Below, one piece after another: positions 1 through 9,949 of a DNA stretch of 64,000 nt. A program made the translations under genes and the position numbers. The stretch spans positions 17,905,001 to 17,969,000 of the forward strand of contig OZ005611.1 of assembly GCA_963930655.1 (NCBI GenBank), given 5' to 3'. Numbering within the stretch: the first letter of the stretch is position 1; each line of letters opens with the position of its first letter. Source of the DNA: Myrica gale (lineage: Eukaryota; Streptophyta; Magnoliopsida; Fagales; Myricaceae). Under the pieces are notes generated by a model. The model did not search any database. It saw nothing but the letters and a program-made list of their open reading frames with translations, and was not told where the DNA came from.

Positions 1-1001
1 ATCTTCCATCAAATAAAACTGATATCACTGACCATGCAATGGGTGGGCTGCAAGACCGACTGCATCCGCTGAGACAGCTCAGTCATCATATCGTCCATCC
101 AACTCGGTCGCTGTGGCCCAAGTCCATGGGTCGAGCTCTGCCCATTGCCTCCGCGGGCTGCTCTTGTCGTCTTCCTCTAGCAAACCGAGCGGCTTGCAGC
201 GCTCGGCGTGTCTGGGACATCGATCACCCCCAGTGGAAGCGCCTTCGGCTCGGTACCACCCTCGAGTACCAGTATGACGTGCAGGAACTGGGTCAGAAGA
301 ATCTCGTGCAGCAATGAAGTCGAAGCATCAATCTTCAAGGTCTCTGCACGAATGGACTCGTAGATGTACGATGCTATATCAACAGCTAGCCTCCGTACAA
401 CTATCGGGTACAGGAACTCGGCTCGGATATAGGACAGCTATGTGGTGTGCTTCTTCGGGTCGATGGAGGAGCATAGGATCAGATGCATGATCCGCCAAAA
501 AGGAAGCAGTTGCCCGTGTACCATATAGGCTCCGTCCAAGATCACTGTATCATCCCCCAGCATGGTCTGGAATACCTCGGCCTTAGTAGGCCGGCCCTCC
601 TCGCTCATTGGCAGGTTTGGGAACGCTGCCAAATCTCTCTCGTAGCCCAAGAAATTCGTCAGCTCGTCCGGCGAGAATATGATCGGAACGTTATGGACAG
701 TGACCTCCATACTAGGCTCCTAGAGGTCCCTCGCCTGTAATATAGAGCAATAAAACTCCCGCACCATATTTTTCGACACATAGCCGGTCCTGTGGATCAA
801 TGGAAGCCAACCTAACCCCTCCACCACTTCCGGAAGCGTCCGACCCTCGAATGAAAGGTCGTTAAAGTTGGCCAATTTGATGTCATGCTCGATAACAATC
901 GAGCGCGACATAATGATAGTTGTATGCTGCTCCACTGTCAAAGCTCAAGTGGAAGATTGCTCCTCATCAGTCTGGCCGCCGGTACGTGCTCGCTTACTCA
1001 T
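1..1001 (-). pseudogene. Transposase_32 (putative plant transposon protein) pseudogene
   Basis: The minus-strand frame starts with ATG at 999-1001 (MSKRARTGG) and stays in one frame down to about position 100, interrupted by stops at 945-947 (TGA), 720-722 (TAG) and 438-440 (TAG), with another near 135. The readable pieces match the plant transposon domain seen inside CACTA-type elements: an ..GLGWLPLIH..YVSKNMVREFY block, then VPIIFSPDELTNFLG, then a region ending in RAEFLYPIVVRRLAVDI. This domain's biochemical role is not well established. Each interruption is a single in-frame nonsense codon with no frameshift, so decay looks moderate. The 3' part is outside the window or lost. No intact product is possible. 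Confidence 0.75.
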
Positions 1002-1019
1002 TTTTTAATGAATCTGCAT

Positions 1020-1643
1020 AAAATAACGTTCGCACGGTTAGAACAACGTCCGAACGCAAAAAAAAAAAAAACCGTCCGAACCTAAATATATACGTCAAGA
1101 CGTGTAATATAAGCGTCCGGACAATGAAAAAATGTCAACGTATCGGTTTTGGTGTTCCGTCCGGACTTGGGTATTTTTTTCCGTTGGAATGTGGTTTATA
1201 ACGTCCGGACATAATTGAGTATTCATGACGATTTTTAATTTGTCACTCTAGCCTGACGATTACTATTCGTTAGGTAATGTCCGTTCGGACTGTGTATCAA
1301 AGGAGTCCGGACGGGAGTGTAAAATTGTGACGATTCTAATTGTCACTCAGTTACGACGATGTGTAATTTGTCACCCTGTGTCGAGTCCGAACGGGTATCT
1401 TGAGAGTCCTGACGTTATGTTTTTTTTGTGACGGTTTTTTCTTCACTCATTCGTGACACGTGTATGTCGTCGTCACACCAGCAATACGTCCGAACGGTGT
1501 TGTGACAGGTCCGGACGGTTTTGGAGTTCCTGAATGGTTTTGGGTGACGAAATTAATATTTTGTCATGGAAAATTGAGTTTAGGTGACAAAATTTGGTTT
1601 GACACCCAAAATTTTGTCACCTAAACCATAATTTCTTGTAGTG
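1020..1643. repeat. CACTA subterminal motif array
   Basis: About ten copies of a GTCCGGAC/GTCCGAACG-like motif occur in both orientations between about 1025 and 1530. They are mixed with a second motif family, gtgacgatt and ttgtcac, between about 1225 and 1620. In En/Spm, subterminal repeats in both orientations bind the element-encoded TNPA protein. The position next to the CACTA terminus suggests the same role here; the binding role is inference. Confidence 0.75.
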
Positions 1644-1727
1644 TTTGCCTCTCGATATATATGTTTAATCATCAAAAGAATAAAAAAACATTGGGAGAAA
1701 AATTACACCAGCACATATCCTTTAAAA

Positions 1728-1958
1728 ATGGCACTTCAAAGAAGAAATCACAACTCCCTACCAGAACATATCCTTTCAAAATCACAACTCATCAGCTGGG
1801 TGGTTCGCGACAACATAAGGGATTGGCAAAACGTCTGGACGGAGTCCAAGAAGTTCAACAAAGCTGATCATGCCACCAATGTGTATCAAAGGATAGAAAT
1901 TGAAGATATTGAGCCACCATTCCTACCAACTGAAGCATGGAAAGCTCTGAGTGACTAG
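1728..1958 (+). CDS. Unrecognised 76-codon ORF fragment
   Basis: ATG at 1728 opens a frame of 76 codons ending in TAG at 1956-1958. The frame stays open again from 1959 to about 2168 apart from that stop, and the reading (NIRDWQNVWTESKKFNKADH.. then KSEKLHSEEKNVLEMKS..) has the charged, soluble look of real protein rather than AT-rich noise. It begins 85 bp outside the CACTA edge, so it was probably the target DNA. I do not recognise the family. It could be a relic exon or part of an older transposon. Confidence 0.25.
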   Translation: MALQRRNHNSLPEHILSKSQLISWVVRDNIRDWQNVWTESKKFNKADHATNVYQRIEIEDIEPPFLPTEAWKALSD

Positions 1959-2304
1959 TGTAACGACTGCCAAAACACTAACGAAGTCCACATGAGGAAA
2001 AGCGAGAAGCTACATTCCGAAGAGAAGAATGTCCTCGAGATGAAGTCTGTTGAATCCCACCAGAAGAAACTATCGAAACGTCATTCGACGAATGGTGGTC
2101 GTTCTACAGAAGTTATTTCTACGATACATGCTATGCAAACAAAGATTTTAGCTATTGCGAAATGTATCTAGGGTTCAACACCGGTGAGATCTAGTGGACG
2201 ATCCCTCCCTGGACCAATAAATGATTATTTGGTTTAAAAAATTTATCTGTTCACATGTCCATATGGAATTTGATAAAGCAATAAAAGAAGCCCGCATAAT
2301 CAAT

Positions 2305-2560
2305 TTTGTTGCATTTCGCTTCTCAACTACCAACCGTTTACACTTTACAACTTCTAACAGTTAATTTGGACCCAAATTGTTATTTTGGTTTAGTGAGATG
2401 ACAATTTTATCATAACAATTTTTTTGTATAATTATGTTTTTATAGGGTAAGTTCGTCATTTCGCTAAACAAAAATAGTAATTTCAGTCCAAATTAATGGT
2501 TGGGGTGTAAAGTGTGAGTACCCTAATGGCTAATAGTTGGGGGCAAAAAATGTATTTTTC
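2305..2560. repeat. Foldback (hairpin) element
   Basis: The left arm (about 2315-2400, tttacactttacaac..taatttggac..ttttggtttag) is matched by the reverse complement of the right arm (about 2465-2550, with the same order of motifs), leaving a central loop of roughly 65 bp. This is the structure of a small foldback MITE. I could not find a convincing target duplication, so the ends are approximate. Confidence 0.5.
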
Positions 2561-3009
2561 TCCAAAACAAAACAAAATGCAACATAACTGTAAAAAAAAA
2601 GGCAACAGAATGTCGATACAAAATGCAACAAAACAACAAATGTGAAGTGCATAAAATTTATAATTGAAATGAGAACTAAATTTCAGCAAAAGCCTTGTCG
2701 TTCCTAGTTATAACGTCGAAATAAAATCAAAAGAGAATGTAAGATCCAAAAGGAAAAAGAACGGCGAGGAAGAAAAACCAACATAAATCGCCCAGCAAGC
2801 CAGAGAAAAAAGCTGAATCCACCAAATGAATCACAATATGGCCTTTTGTTGCCCCAGACTCCTTTCTCAAACCCGATTTTCATCATGCTTCTCCTTTCTC
2901 ACTCTCTCTTCAGTCGGTCTCCCTCTCCCTTTAGTCCTCTTTCACGCAATATGGCCTTTTGTTGCTTTTTTTGGTTTCCTTGTTTGCCCTCTGCAGGTCT
3001 TTTAATTTA

Positions 3010-3480
3010 GGGTTATTGACTATTTTGATCTTTATACCCTTTTTTAAAATGGTCCCTGGGTTTCAAATTTGCTCAAATAAGTCTTTAGTTTATTGTTATT
3101 TGTTGATTTAATCCTTCAGACCAATTTTGTCCCTTACATGCATAGTCAGCTAACGGTGGGACACGTCACACCCAATAAGATCCAGCCACGTGTACCAACT
3201 TTAAAAAAATCACAAAAGTTGTCAACAATCTAAGCTCCCTCCTTTTTTAACAAATATGCCAACGTGGACATCTTTTGTGATTTTTTTTAAATTGTTACAC
3301 GTGGCGGGATTTTATTGGGTGTGACGTGTCCCGCCGTTAGCTGACTTCAAGGGACGGAATTGGACGAAATGATTAAATCAACAGACAACAATAACTTAAG
3401 GACTGATTTGAGCAAATTTAAATCGAGTGACCATTTTGAAAAATGGTATAAAACCCAAGGACTAAAATGGTCATTAACCC
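3010..3480. mobile_element. Mutator-type MITE with 9-bp target duplication
   Basis: The element runs from GGGTTATTGACTATTTT to its imperfect inverse ending ..GGTCATTAACCC. The arms pair over about 130 bp on each side (tgctcaaat, tgttgatttaat and gtccc blocks recur inverted). It is flanked by identical 9-bp direct repeats, TTTAATTTA at 3001-3009 and 3481-3489. A 9-bp duplication with long inverted ends is the signature of Mutator-superfamily transposition. The 471-bp element has no coding frame, so it must have moved using another element's transposase. Confidence 0.85.
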
Positions 3481-3489
3481 TTTAATTTA

Positions 3490-4385
3490 ACATGTATGCT
3501 CAAATTTTAGGACAAAAATGCCCTCCTACAATATTAAAAGAATGTTAACGAATGGACCACAAAGGCCTTGGCAATTTAAGTTTCTAAAACTCTAGCACAA
3601 TGGATATGGTTAATGTCTCATTTAAGATAACTAATGGGTTATTCTACTCTTTTTAAGCCTAATATGCAACTTACATTAATCACAAGGTCTTTCATAATCT
3701 TCTTGTAAACTTAAGCATTTACATAAAATATTTTTTCACACCTATGCATTTTACCACCTTATTTAACCCATTTTTATCACTCAATCACATCCCCAACAAG
3801 CTTTTTGTTAGTATCTAGTAAAACAAGCGATGGAAAAGATGTGAACTAAATATATCTTGAGTTTACTAGTGCAAAGTCACGTGTGCATTAAATTTAAACA
3901 TATCAAATTGGCCAACACGTAAATCATCTACGAATTCAACTCAAGGAATTATGTCAGTCGAATGGTTGTCAAGTGTACCATATGTGTGTTCAAATTACGA
4001 AAGAAGAATCTATGTTTTCTTCAAAACAAGTAAATTACAAGCACAACTAAACAGGAAAGACCAACAGGCTTACTCTAATCAAAACTACTGCAAAGTTATC
4101 TTTCATACTGCCACACTTTAAGAGGTAACTCTTTGCATTTTCCACTTTCAATTTTTTTCCTTAAGAGATATCTCGGTTGCAAGTAGCATTTTCTAGTGCA
4201 TAAACTGGCCTCTTTTAGTGTCAACTTATTTATTTCTTTCTATCTATTTTTAGTGTTAACTCTTTGCATTTTTTTTAGTCCAACAATCAGTAGACTCGAA
4301 ACATGCTTCAACAATTGAGTAAATGAGCTAATAAAATCGAAACTATCATGCTAGATTAGATTATGTTCCATATGGCATTCAAGCT
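3490..4385. other. AT-rich intergenic DNA, nothing recognised
   Basis: No open frame with protein-like composition, no long inverted repeat and no RNA gene was seen. Confidence 0.5.
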
Positions 4386-4389
4386 AATT

Positions 4390-6010
4390 ACTCATACATT
4401 TAACAACCTAAATTTAAGCACCCACCTTGAAAATTGAAACCTAGAGTTGTCATAGGCATCCCTCCTAAGCTCCTCTAGCTGGAATAGCTGCAATTTCCTC
4501 AAAGTACTAAATTGGTAAACATTAAAATTGACTTGTTTGATGGCCCAATAGGCCTTGTGCTCAATCTCAACAGGCAAATGAAAAAATTTTCAACTTAATC
4601 TATCTATTAGCCAATAGGACATGCCAATGGAAGTTTTAAAAGTAGTTCCATAAAGCCCACAAAGCATCAACCAAACGTAAAGACCAATCTCTTTTTATTT
4701 GGATTGACAATTTTTTTATAAAATCTGCTTAATCTATCTATTAGCCAACTCCGCTTGACCATTGGTTTGATAATGATATGGGGTAGAAACCTTTTGGCAG
4801 ATCCTATATTTAGTCATCATAGCAGTAAAAGGCCTATTACAAAAGTGTGTTCCACCATTACTAATTATGACTTTGGGAATACCAAACCGAGCATTCTCCT
4901 TTGGAAATTTCAACACAACCTTATGGTCACAACCTTGTGCGACGCACGTGAGGCCGATTTCCGTCGATTATAACTGAAAATCTGACAGAGGACGATAATT
5001 ACAATTGTTTCATACTTATAGAACGTAAATTGCAATTTTTAAACTTAAGGAGACTAAAATGTAATTGACGCAAACCTATGGGGCGAACTAGGGAACTATG
5101 GATTTTCCCCAAAATATTCTTGCCAATTTTAAGCTTAGCCTTGACCAGATTCTTCTGGAAATTGAATCATGTTGATGATTCTTTGTTACTCACATGGATC
5201 ATGCTCAATGGGCCTCCTCGTAACCGGCCCGATTGGGACTTGAACTAGATCCCTTGATGTTGTGCTATGATTTGCATCAAACTTGGAGATATAGATAAAT
5301 TTTTAATAAATTTTCTATAGAACCAGTATGTCCTAAAAAAGATCAAATATCTATAGTTTTAGGAGCAATAAGCATAGAAATTAGCTCTATTTTCATTTTG
5401 TTAGCCCCAATGCCTCGAGAGGAAACGATGTGACCTAACACATTTCCTTGTGTCACTATGAAGTGACACTTTTCCCTCTTTAGAAGCAATTACTTCTCTT
5501 CGCACCGGCTAAAAAAACTTGCAAGTTAGTCAGACAATCATCAAATGAACATCCAAAACAAAAAAATCGTCCATAAAAACCTTAACCATGTTTTCATCCA
5601 AATAACTGAAAATGTTAGGCATGCATCATTGAAATGTAGCTAGGGCATTACATAGACCGAAGGGAATTCTCCTGAATGCAAATTTACTGAAAGAACATAC
5701 TAAAGTTGTTTTCTCCAAATCCTCGGTGCAATCTCTATCTGATAATAACCAGAGAATCATCAAGAAAACAATAATAAGCATGTCCCGCAACCTTTTCTAA
5801 AATCTGATCAAGAAATGGAAGAGGGAAATTATCCATTCTGGAAGCTGCATTCAGTTTCTTATATTCTATACATATTCACCATCCAGTTGTTCCTCTCGTA
5901 GGAATTAATTAACCTTTGTCATTCTTTACCACAGTTATTCCAGATTTCTTTGGAACAACTTGAGTGAGACTCACCCACCTGCTATCAGAGATAGAATAAA
6001 TAATTCCTAC
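4390..6010 (-). pseudogene. Ty3/gypsy pol remnant (RT and integrase)
   Basis: On the minus strand, 5' to 3', about 6010-5310 reads reverse transcriptase pieces: RMDNFPLPFLDQILEKVAG, FDDCL.. and KCHFIVTQGNVLGHIVSSRG followed by SFLGH. About 4919-4400 reads integrase: RFGIPKVIISNGGTHFCNRP, then STPYHYQTNGQAE, then a C-terminal block PVEIEHKAYWAIKQVNF and LQLEELRRDAY-like residues. The order RT then integrase is that of Ty3/gypsy. Many frameshifts and stops are present, no LTRs were found, and the stretch between RT and integrase is too short for RNase H. The usual integrase ISDGGTHF reads ISNGG, so a catalytic Asp is Asn. Confidence 0.8.
4596..4749. repeat. 20-bp direct repeat inside the gypsy integrase remnant
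   Basis: The string cttaatctatctattagcca occurs near 4596 and again near 4728. The copies flank about 110 bp of decayed integrase reading, probably a short slippage or repair duplication. Confidence 0.6.
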
Positions 6011-6374
6011 ATAAAACAATTTCAACACTTCATTTTTCACAACCCCTTTCAGTCAAGTGTCTTTAAAGTTTTCTTCTAACAATGAACAATAGCACGGACA
6101 TGATGATTAGTGCAGAACACAGATTTGAGAACTGAATCTGCTACATCAAGCATTTTACACAACATGAAAAGATAACAAAAAGAGAAAATGCAATATCAAC
6201 ATAAATAAGAGGAAAGATGAGATTATCACTCTTAATATCCTATATGGCTAAACAATATTTCAAATTGATATGATCCGGCACATAGTAACGCCAACCAAAT
6301 CAGAAGATAATAAAGCTGTTAAAATTAAAATATAAGAAAAAATAATTTAGACTGAGTGAGAGAAAAGAGATAAG

Positions 6375-6425
6375 CAGTGGCGGACGGAGGGGGGTAAGTC
6401 AGGGCAGCCGCCCCCTCCGTTTTGT
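6375..6425. repeat. CAGTGGCGGA-family repeat end
   Basis: CAGTGGCGGA followed by a G-rich then a C-rich stretch (ggagggggg .. cagccgccccctcc) matches the ends of the elements at 37364-37677 and 40051. Only this end is recognisable here. Confidence 0.45.
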
Positions 6426-8570
6426 CAATTTATATATATATACATGTGTTTTTGTCTTTATTTTGAATGAAATAGAATTTATTATTTTGTCCTATTTGAA
6501 TGCTTTTGTTTGATGTATGTGTTTCTGTTGTGGGTTAGGATAAGTTAGTGATTGTGCTCTTTCAAGAATTTTCAATACAATTTCTGTGCAATCTCTGTGT
6601 TTTAACCAAGAAAGTGAAGGGAAAGATATGTATTAGGATGTTTTGGGTGTATCATAATTCTGGTTCTGAAAGATGAGAAATTTCTAGACCAACTAACTAA
6701 TTGTACTTGAAATATGGTTTAGGTGCTAAGTGGATTTATTTTTCGACAAAAAAGAATATTTTTTTACAAACACAATTCTCAGGTCCTTTGCAAAGAAATG
6801 TGCTATGACTAATGAGGAAGTTGAGTCTCTGACTTCTAAATTTTCCTGAAAATTGAGTTGATTCTTTATTTGTAAGCATATTTATTTATAGGTGTTGATG
6901 TTGTGTATATTAAGTAGATTTCATCCTAAAAGTCATGTTCATCAATTGACTGTTCATGTCAAAGCCAAGAAGACACTTTGTGAACTTAAGCTACAAATTT
7001 CTACTCAATCAAGTCTATGCTGAGTTGGATTTTTGGGTTTTTTTATTCACACTTAGTCAATTGTGATATGTTGAAGGTTATTTTCTTAATTTTGATTAAT
7101 GAATTGGTTGATGAATTTTCGTTTTGTTTAGAAAATAGATAAGTTATTGATAAAAAATTCTAGCCAGCGTGGAGTCGTTTAATACTCCTAACGTAAGAAA
7201 AAGTTTTAGACATTTTTTGCATTACATAGGTTTTTTTTGTCATTTTGCCTTAGGAGTTTATGCCCCTCAACTTGAGTCCTTGTTCTGTTGTTGGAGATAA
7301 GAGAGACAGAAAATTTAAGTGGTTTGGTCTATATAAACCTACATTCACTGTCTAAGGGCCCAACCCATGGGGCACGTTTATATACTCGATGATATTTGAA
7401 TCAGATTATAAGAGTATGTTTATTTATAAAGCGGAATGACTTATGTATGTTTGTTTACTAAAATGTTGGGGAATATTCCTGAAATTTTGGGAATCGTTAC
7501 TTTATTGAAATTTATTGGGTTTGTGAAAGGTAAAATGTGTATGTGTAAAAATTAAAAATGTTGGAGTGTGTTTGTTTTGCTGAAAATTTTTATAACCAAA
7601 AATATTGGGAAAACAAACATACCCTTAATTATAGTGGGACTCTTAAAAAGAACCAAATACCATTTTTCGCTTGAGCTTCTGCGGTGGACTGTTGCCTGTG
7701 ATCTTTTTTTACTGGAAGTTATATGTGATCATTAAAAGGAACAAAACAACATCCTCGTGGCCAAGAGGATCGAATCGAGGGGAATACAAAACAGCTGTAC
7801 ATGGGCCAGGTTCAGTTGCTTGGACTTCTGGTCTTCACTTTTTTCGAATTTGCAGTCCTAGGCCCGGCCCTTCTGTCATCTCACCGTCTGATTAAAAGCC
7901 GATCACCTTTGGCACAAAACACCACAAAATGAGGCACATCAAGCCGCATTGTTTCAGCCGTCTGATTGCACATCAACAGGAGTATTCACGCGAAATACAA
8001 TGTGGGTGACCCGCAAAACAGACAAACTTTGGACCATTCAAAGTATATTACATAGAAAGGGTGGTCTCACACATACCCACCACACGAATCCTTCTTCTAC
8101 CACCCTTACACAATCGGCCCCACTAGCATGCCAATTGATGGTCCCATCCTCCTAAACGACAACCAACCCTGAAAACCCACCAAAAATTTTGCTCAAGGGT
8201 GGTCTTTGTTTAGAAGATAACCGATATGACCCCACAATGGAGGGTGCAAGAAAAAGTCCCGATAAGAGAGACGGTTGGTAACCATATCAGAAGGAAAACA
8301 AAAAGGAAAAGCTGAAATTTGAATTGTGTCTACAGAGGCATGTCTTTTTTTGCCTCAACCTGCTATTGCTTTACATGCAGCGACATAATATAATGCCCTT
8401 CGCAATTATTAAGTCCCCCACATGTACATACCGAGGCGAAGAAAAAAGTGGCCCTGTTTTCCGTATCCCAAGGAACACCCACTTTTAATTTCTTCCTCCC
8501 AACCGTTGACTGGCCACTGCGGCTTCTAAAATCGTCTGCATTCTCTCAGTCTCACTTTTCTTGGCATAGT
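6426..8570. other. Intergenic DNA upstream of the XRI1-like gene
   Basis: No supported gene. Short frames near 7671-7895 and 7949-8155 lack recognisable domains. The last 100 bp before the gene contain CCGTTGAC at about 8503-8510, whose complement carries the AACGG core bound by plant MYB3R factors; this match is weak. Confidence 0.4.
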
Positions 8571-8619
8571 TTGCACATAAATAGAACCCTTTCCCATAGA
8601 ACCCCCCTCCCCCAATAGA

Positions 8620-9537
8620 ATGGGTGAGCTTCAGTCCTTGGCTTACACTGGCGGCCTCCGCAGCTCTTCCCTAGGTTTGGATTTTTATGACCTTGGAGTT
8701 CTCAACGCAGACACAATGTCTTTAGGTACAACTTTTCTTTCTTTCTTTCACTGTTTTTGTCTATGATAATCAATGGTTCTTGGATAAACCCAATTGCTTA
8801 CACGACAATGATTTCTGATCGCGTACATATGTTACGCAGTAATGGATGGAAATCTACCATTCTTCTTACCTGATCTGGAATCTGATTTTTCGTCCGGCTA
8901 CTTGGAGGACGCTTTGCTTGAGTTTAGCGAGCGAACCAAACGAAGACGCTTGCTGTTGTATACTGATGATCAAACTAGTGGTTCCCAAGATCTTGAGAAG
9001 GTAGTTCTGGTCTCTGACTTTCCTTGCTGAGTTTCATTAATTGTTCGGAAAGAATAGAGTTATAGTTTTAACTTTACCTGCAGAGCCACTGGGATTCTAA
9101 CTGCACATGGGCAATGTCCGAGAATATATATTCCACGAGCCCCAGGGCTGTCAATGTACTCTCAGGTGATTATGTAATTTTTAACGATCTGCTTGGGCTT
9201 ATGTTTTCCTTCTTTTGGGTGAGCCTTATGAATTGCAAGAACACTATAGTGCTTCGTTCACAAAATTAAGTTGTGTAAGCTTCAAAAACCCATGTTCAAC
9301 TGGATCTCTATACTGATATGAGTTTGTCATGTGACACTGCAGATGAGCCCATGAGCACATCAAGGAGCAGAATCAGCGAGGAAGCAAGCCTTATCACAGA
9401 AATCAAAACCCCAGAAGAGGCCCCTGAAGCTACAGATTCCTCATCATCTTCTTACAAAGACCTATCTAACGCCAAGTCCACCAACAAAGAAACTGTTTTC
9501 TCTACAGCTTCTGCCGGTACACCTCTCTCCGACTCTC

Positions 9538-9568
<31 letters not shown>

Positions 9569-9949
9569 GCGTAAGATTGGGAGGAACTAGGAAGAATTTT
9601 CTTCTGCCGTAACCATTGTTGCTGTTTGTCTAATAGTTCTCTGTTTGCGTCTCTTGTTTATATTTCAGGAGGTTGTGATAAGAAACAGAAAAAGCTGATA
9701 CCAAGGTTGGTGTATCCATTTGCATTGGTGAAGCCTGGAGGTGTTGAAGGCGACCTAACCCTAAACGACATTAACGAGAGGATCCTAATGCCACCAACAA
9801 GGCCAGTCAGGCACCCTGTCGGGGATTTTGCATGTCGGCCATGCGTGTCTCCTGAGGGTCCAGGGCTTTCTGGGAAAGCTGTGGTGGCCCTTACAAGAAT
9901 CCAAACGCAAGGGAGGGGAACAATCACTATTATCAGAACAAAAGGTTGA
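8620..9949 (+). CDS. XRI1-like protein, five exons, 267 aa
   Basis: Exons join at 8620-8725, 8840-9000, 9084-9165, 9343-9516 and 9669-9949. Every intron has GT..AG ends and the phases agree, giving 804 nt (267 codons plus TGA). The start is the first ATG after a pyrimidine-rich leader. Exon 2 carries a basic stretch TKRRRLLLYTDD; exon 4 is Ser/Thr/Glu-rich and looks disordered. Exon 5 is the conserved end: LVYPFALVKPGGVEGD, TLNDINERI, a PPTRPVRHPVGDF block, then SGKAVVALTRI and GRGTITIIRTKG. This order is that of the plant XRI1 family, whose Arabidopsis founder is X-ray induced and needed in meiosis. The divergence outside exon 5 makes XRI1-like safer than XRI1 itself. It has no signal peptide or membrane segment. 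Nuclear action is inferred from the family. Confidence 0.8.
9529..9569. repeat. (CT)n microsatellite in intron 4
   Basis: A run of CT dinucleotides lies a few bases after the intron 4 donor (GT at 9517) of the XRI1-like gene. It is likely to vary in length between individuals. Confidence 0.9.

Larger units (their letters stand above)
1..1643 (-). mobile_element. CACTA (En/Spm) transposon, one end, cut by window start
   Basis: The right edge at 1630-1643 reads, on the minus strand, CACTACAAGAAATT, the terminal inverted repeat typical of plant CACTA elements. Just inside it lies a short palindrome (a ggtgacaaaattt arm and its complement) and then a 600-bp zone of short inverted motifs. Further in is a broken Transposase_32 gene read on the minus strand, so the 1643 edge is the 5' end relative to that gene. 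CACTA elements make 3-bp target duplications. The base triplet after the edge is ttt, but the other edge lies outside the window, so the duplication cannot be tested. The element is inferred to be dead because its gene carries several stops. Confidence 0.85.
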
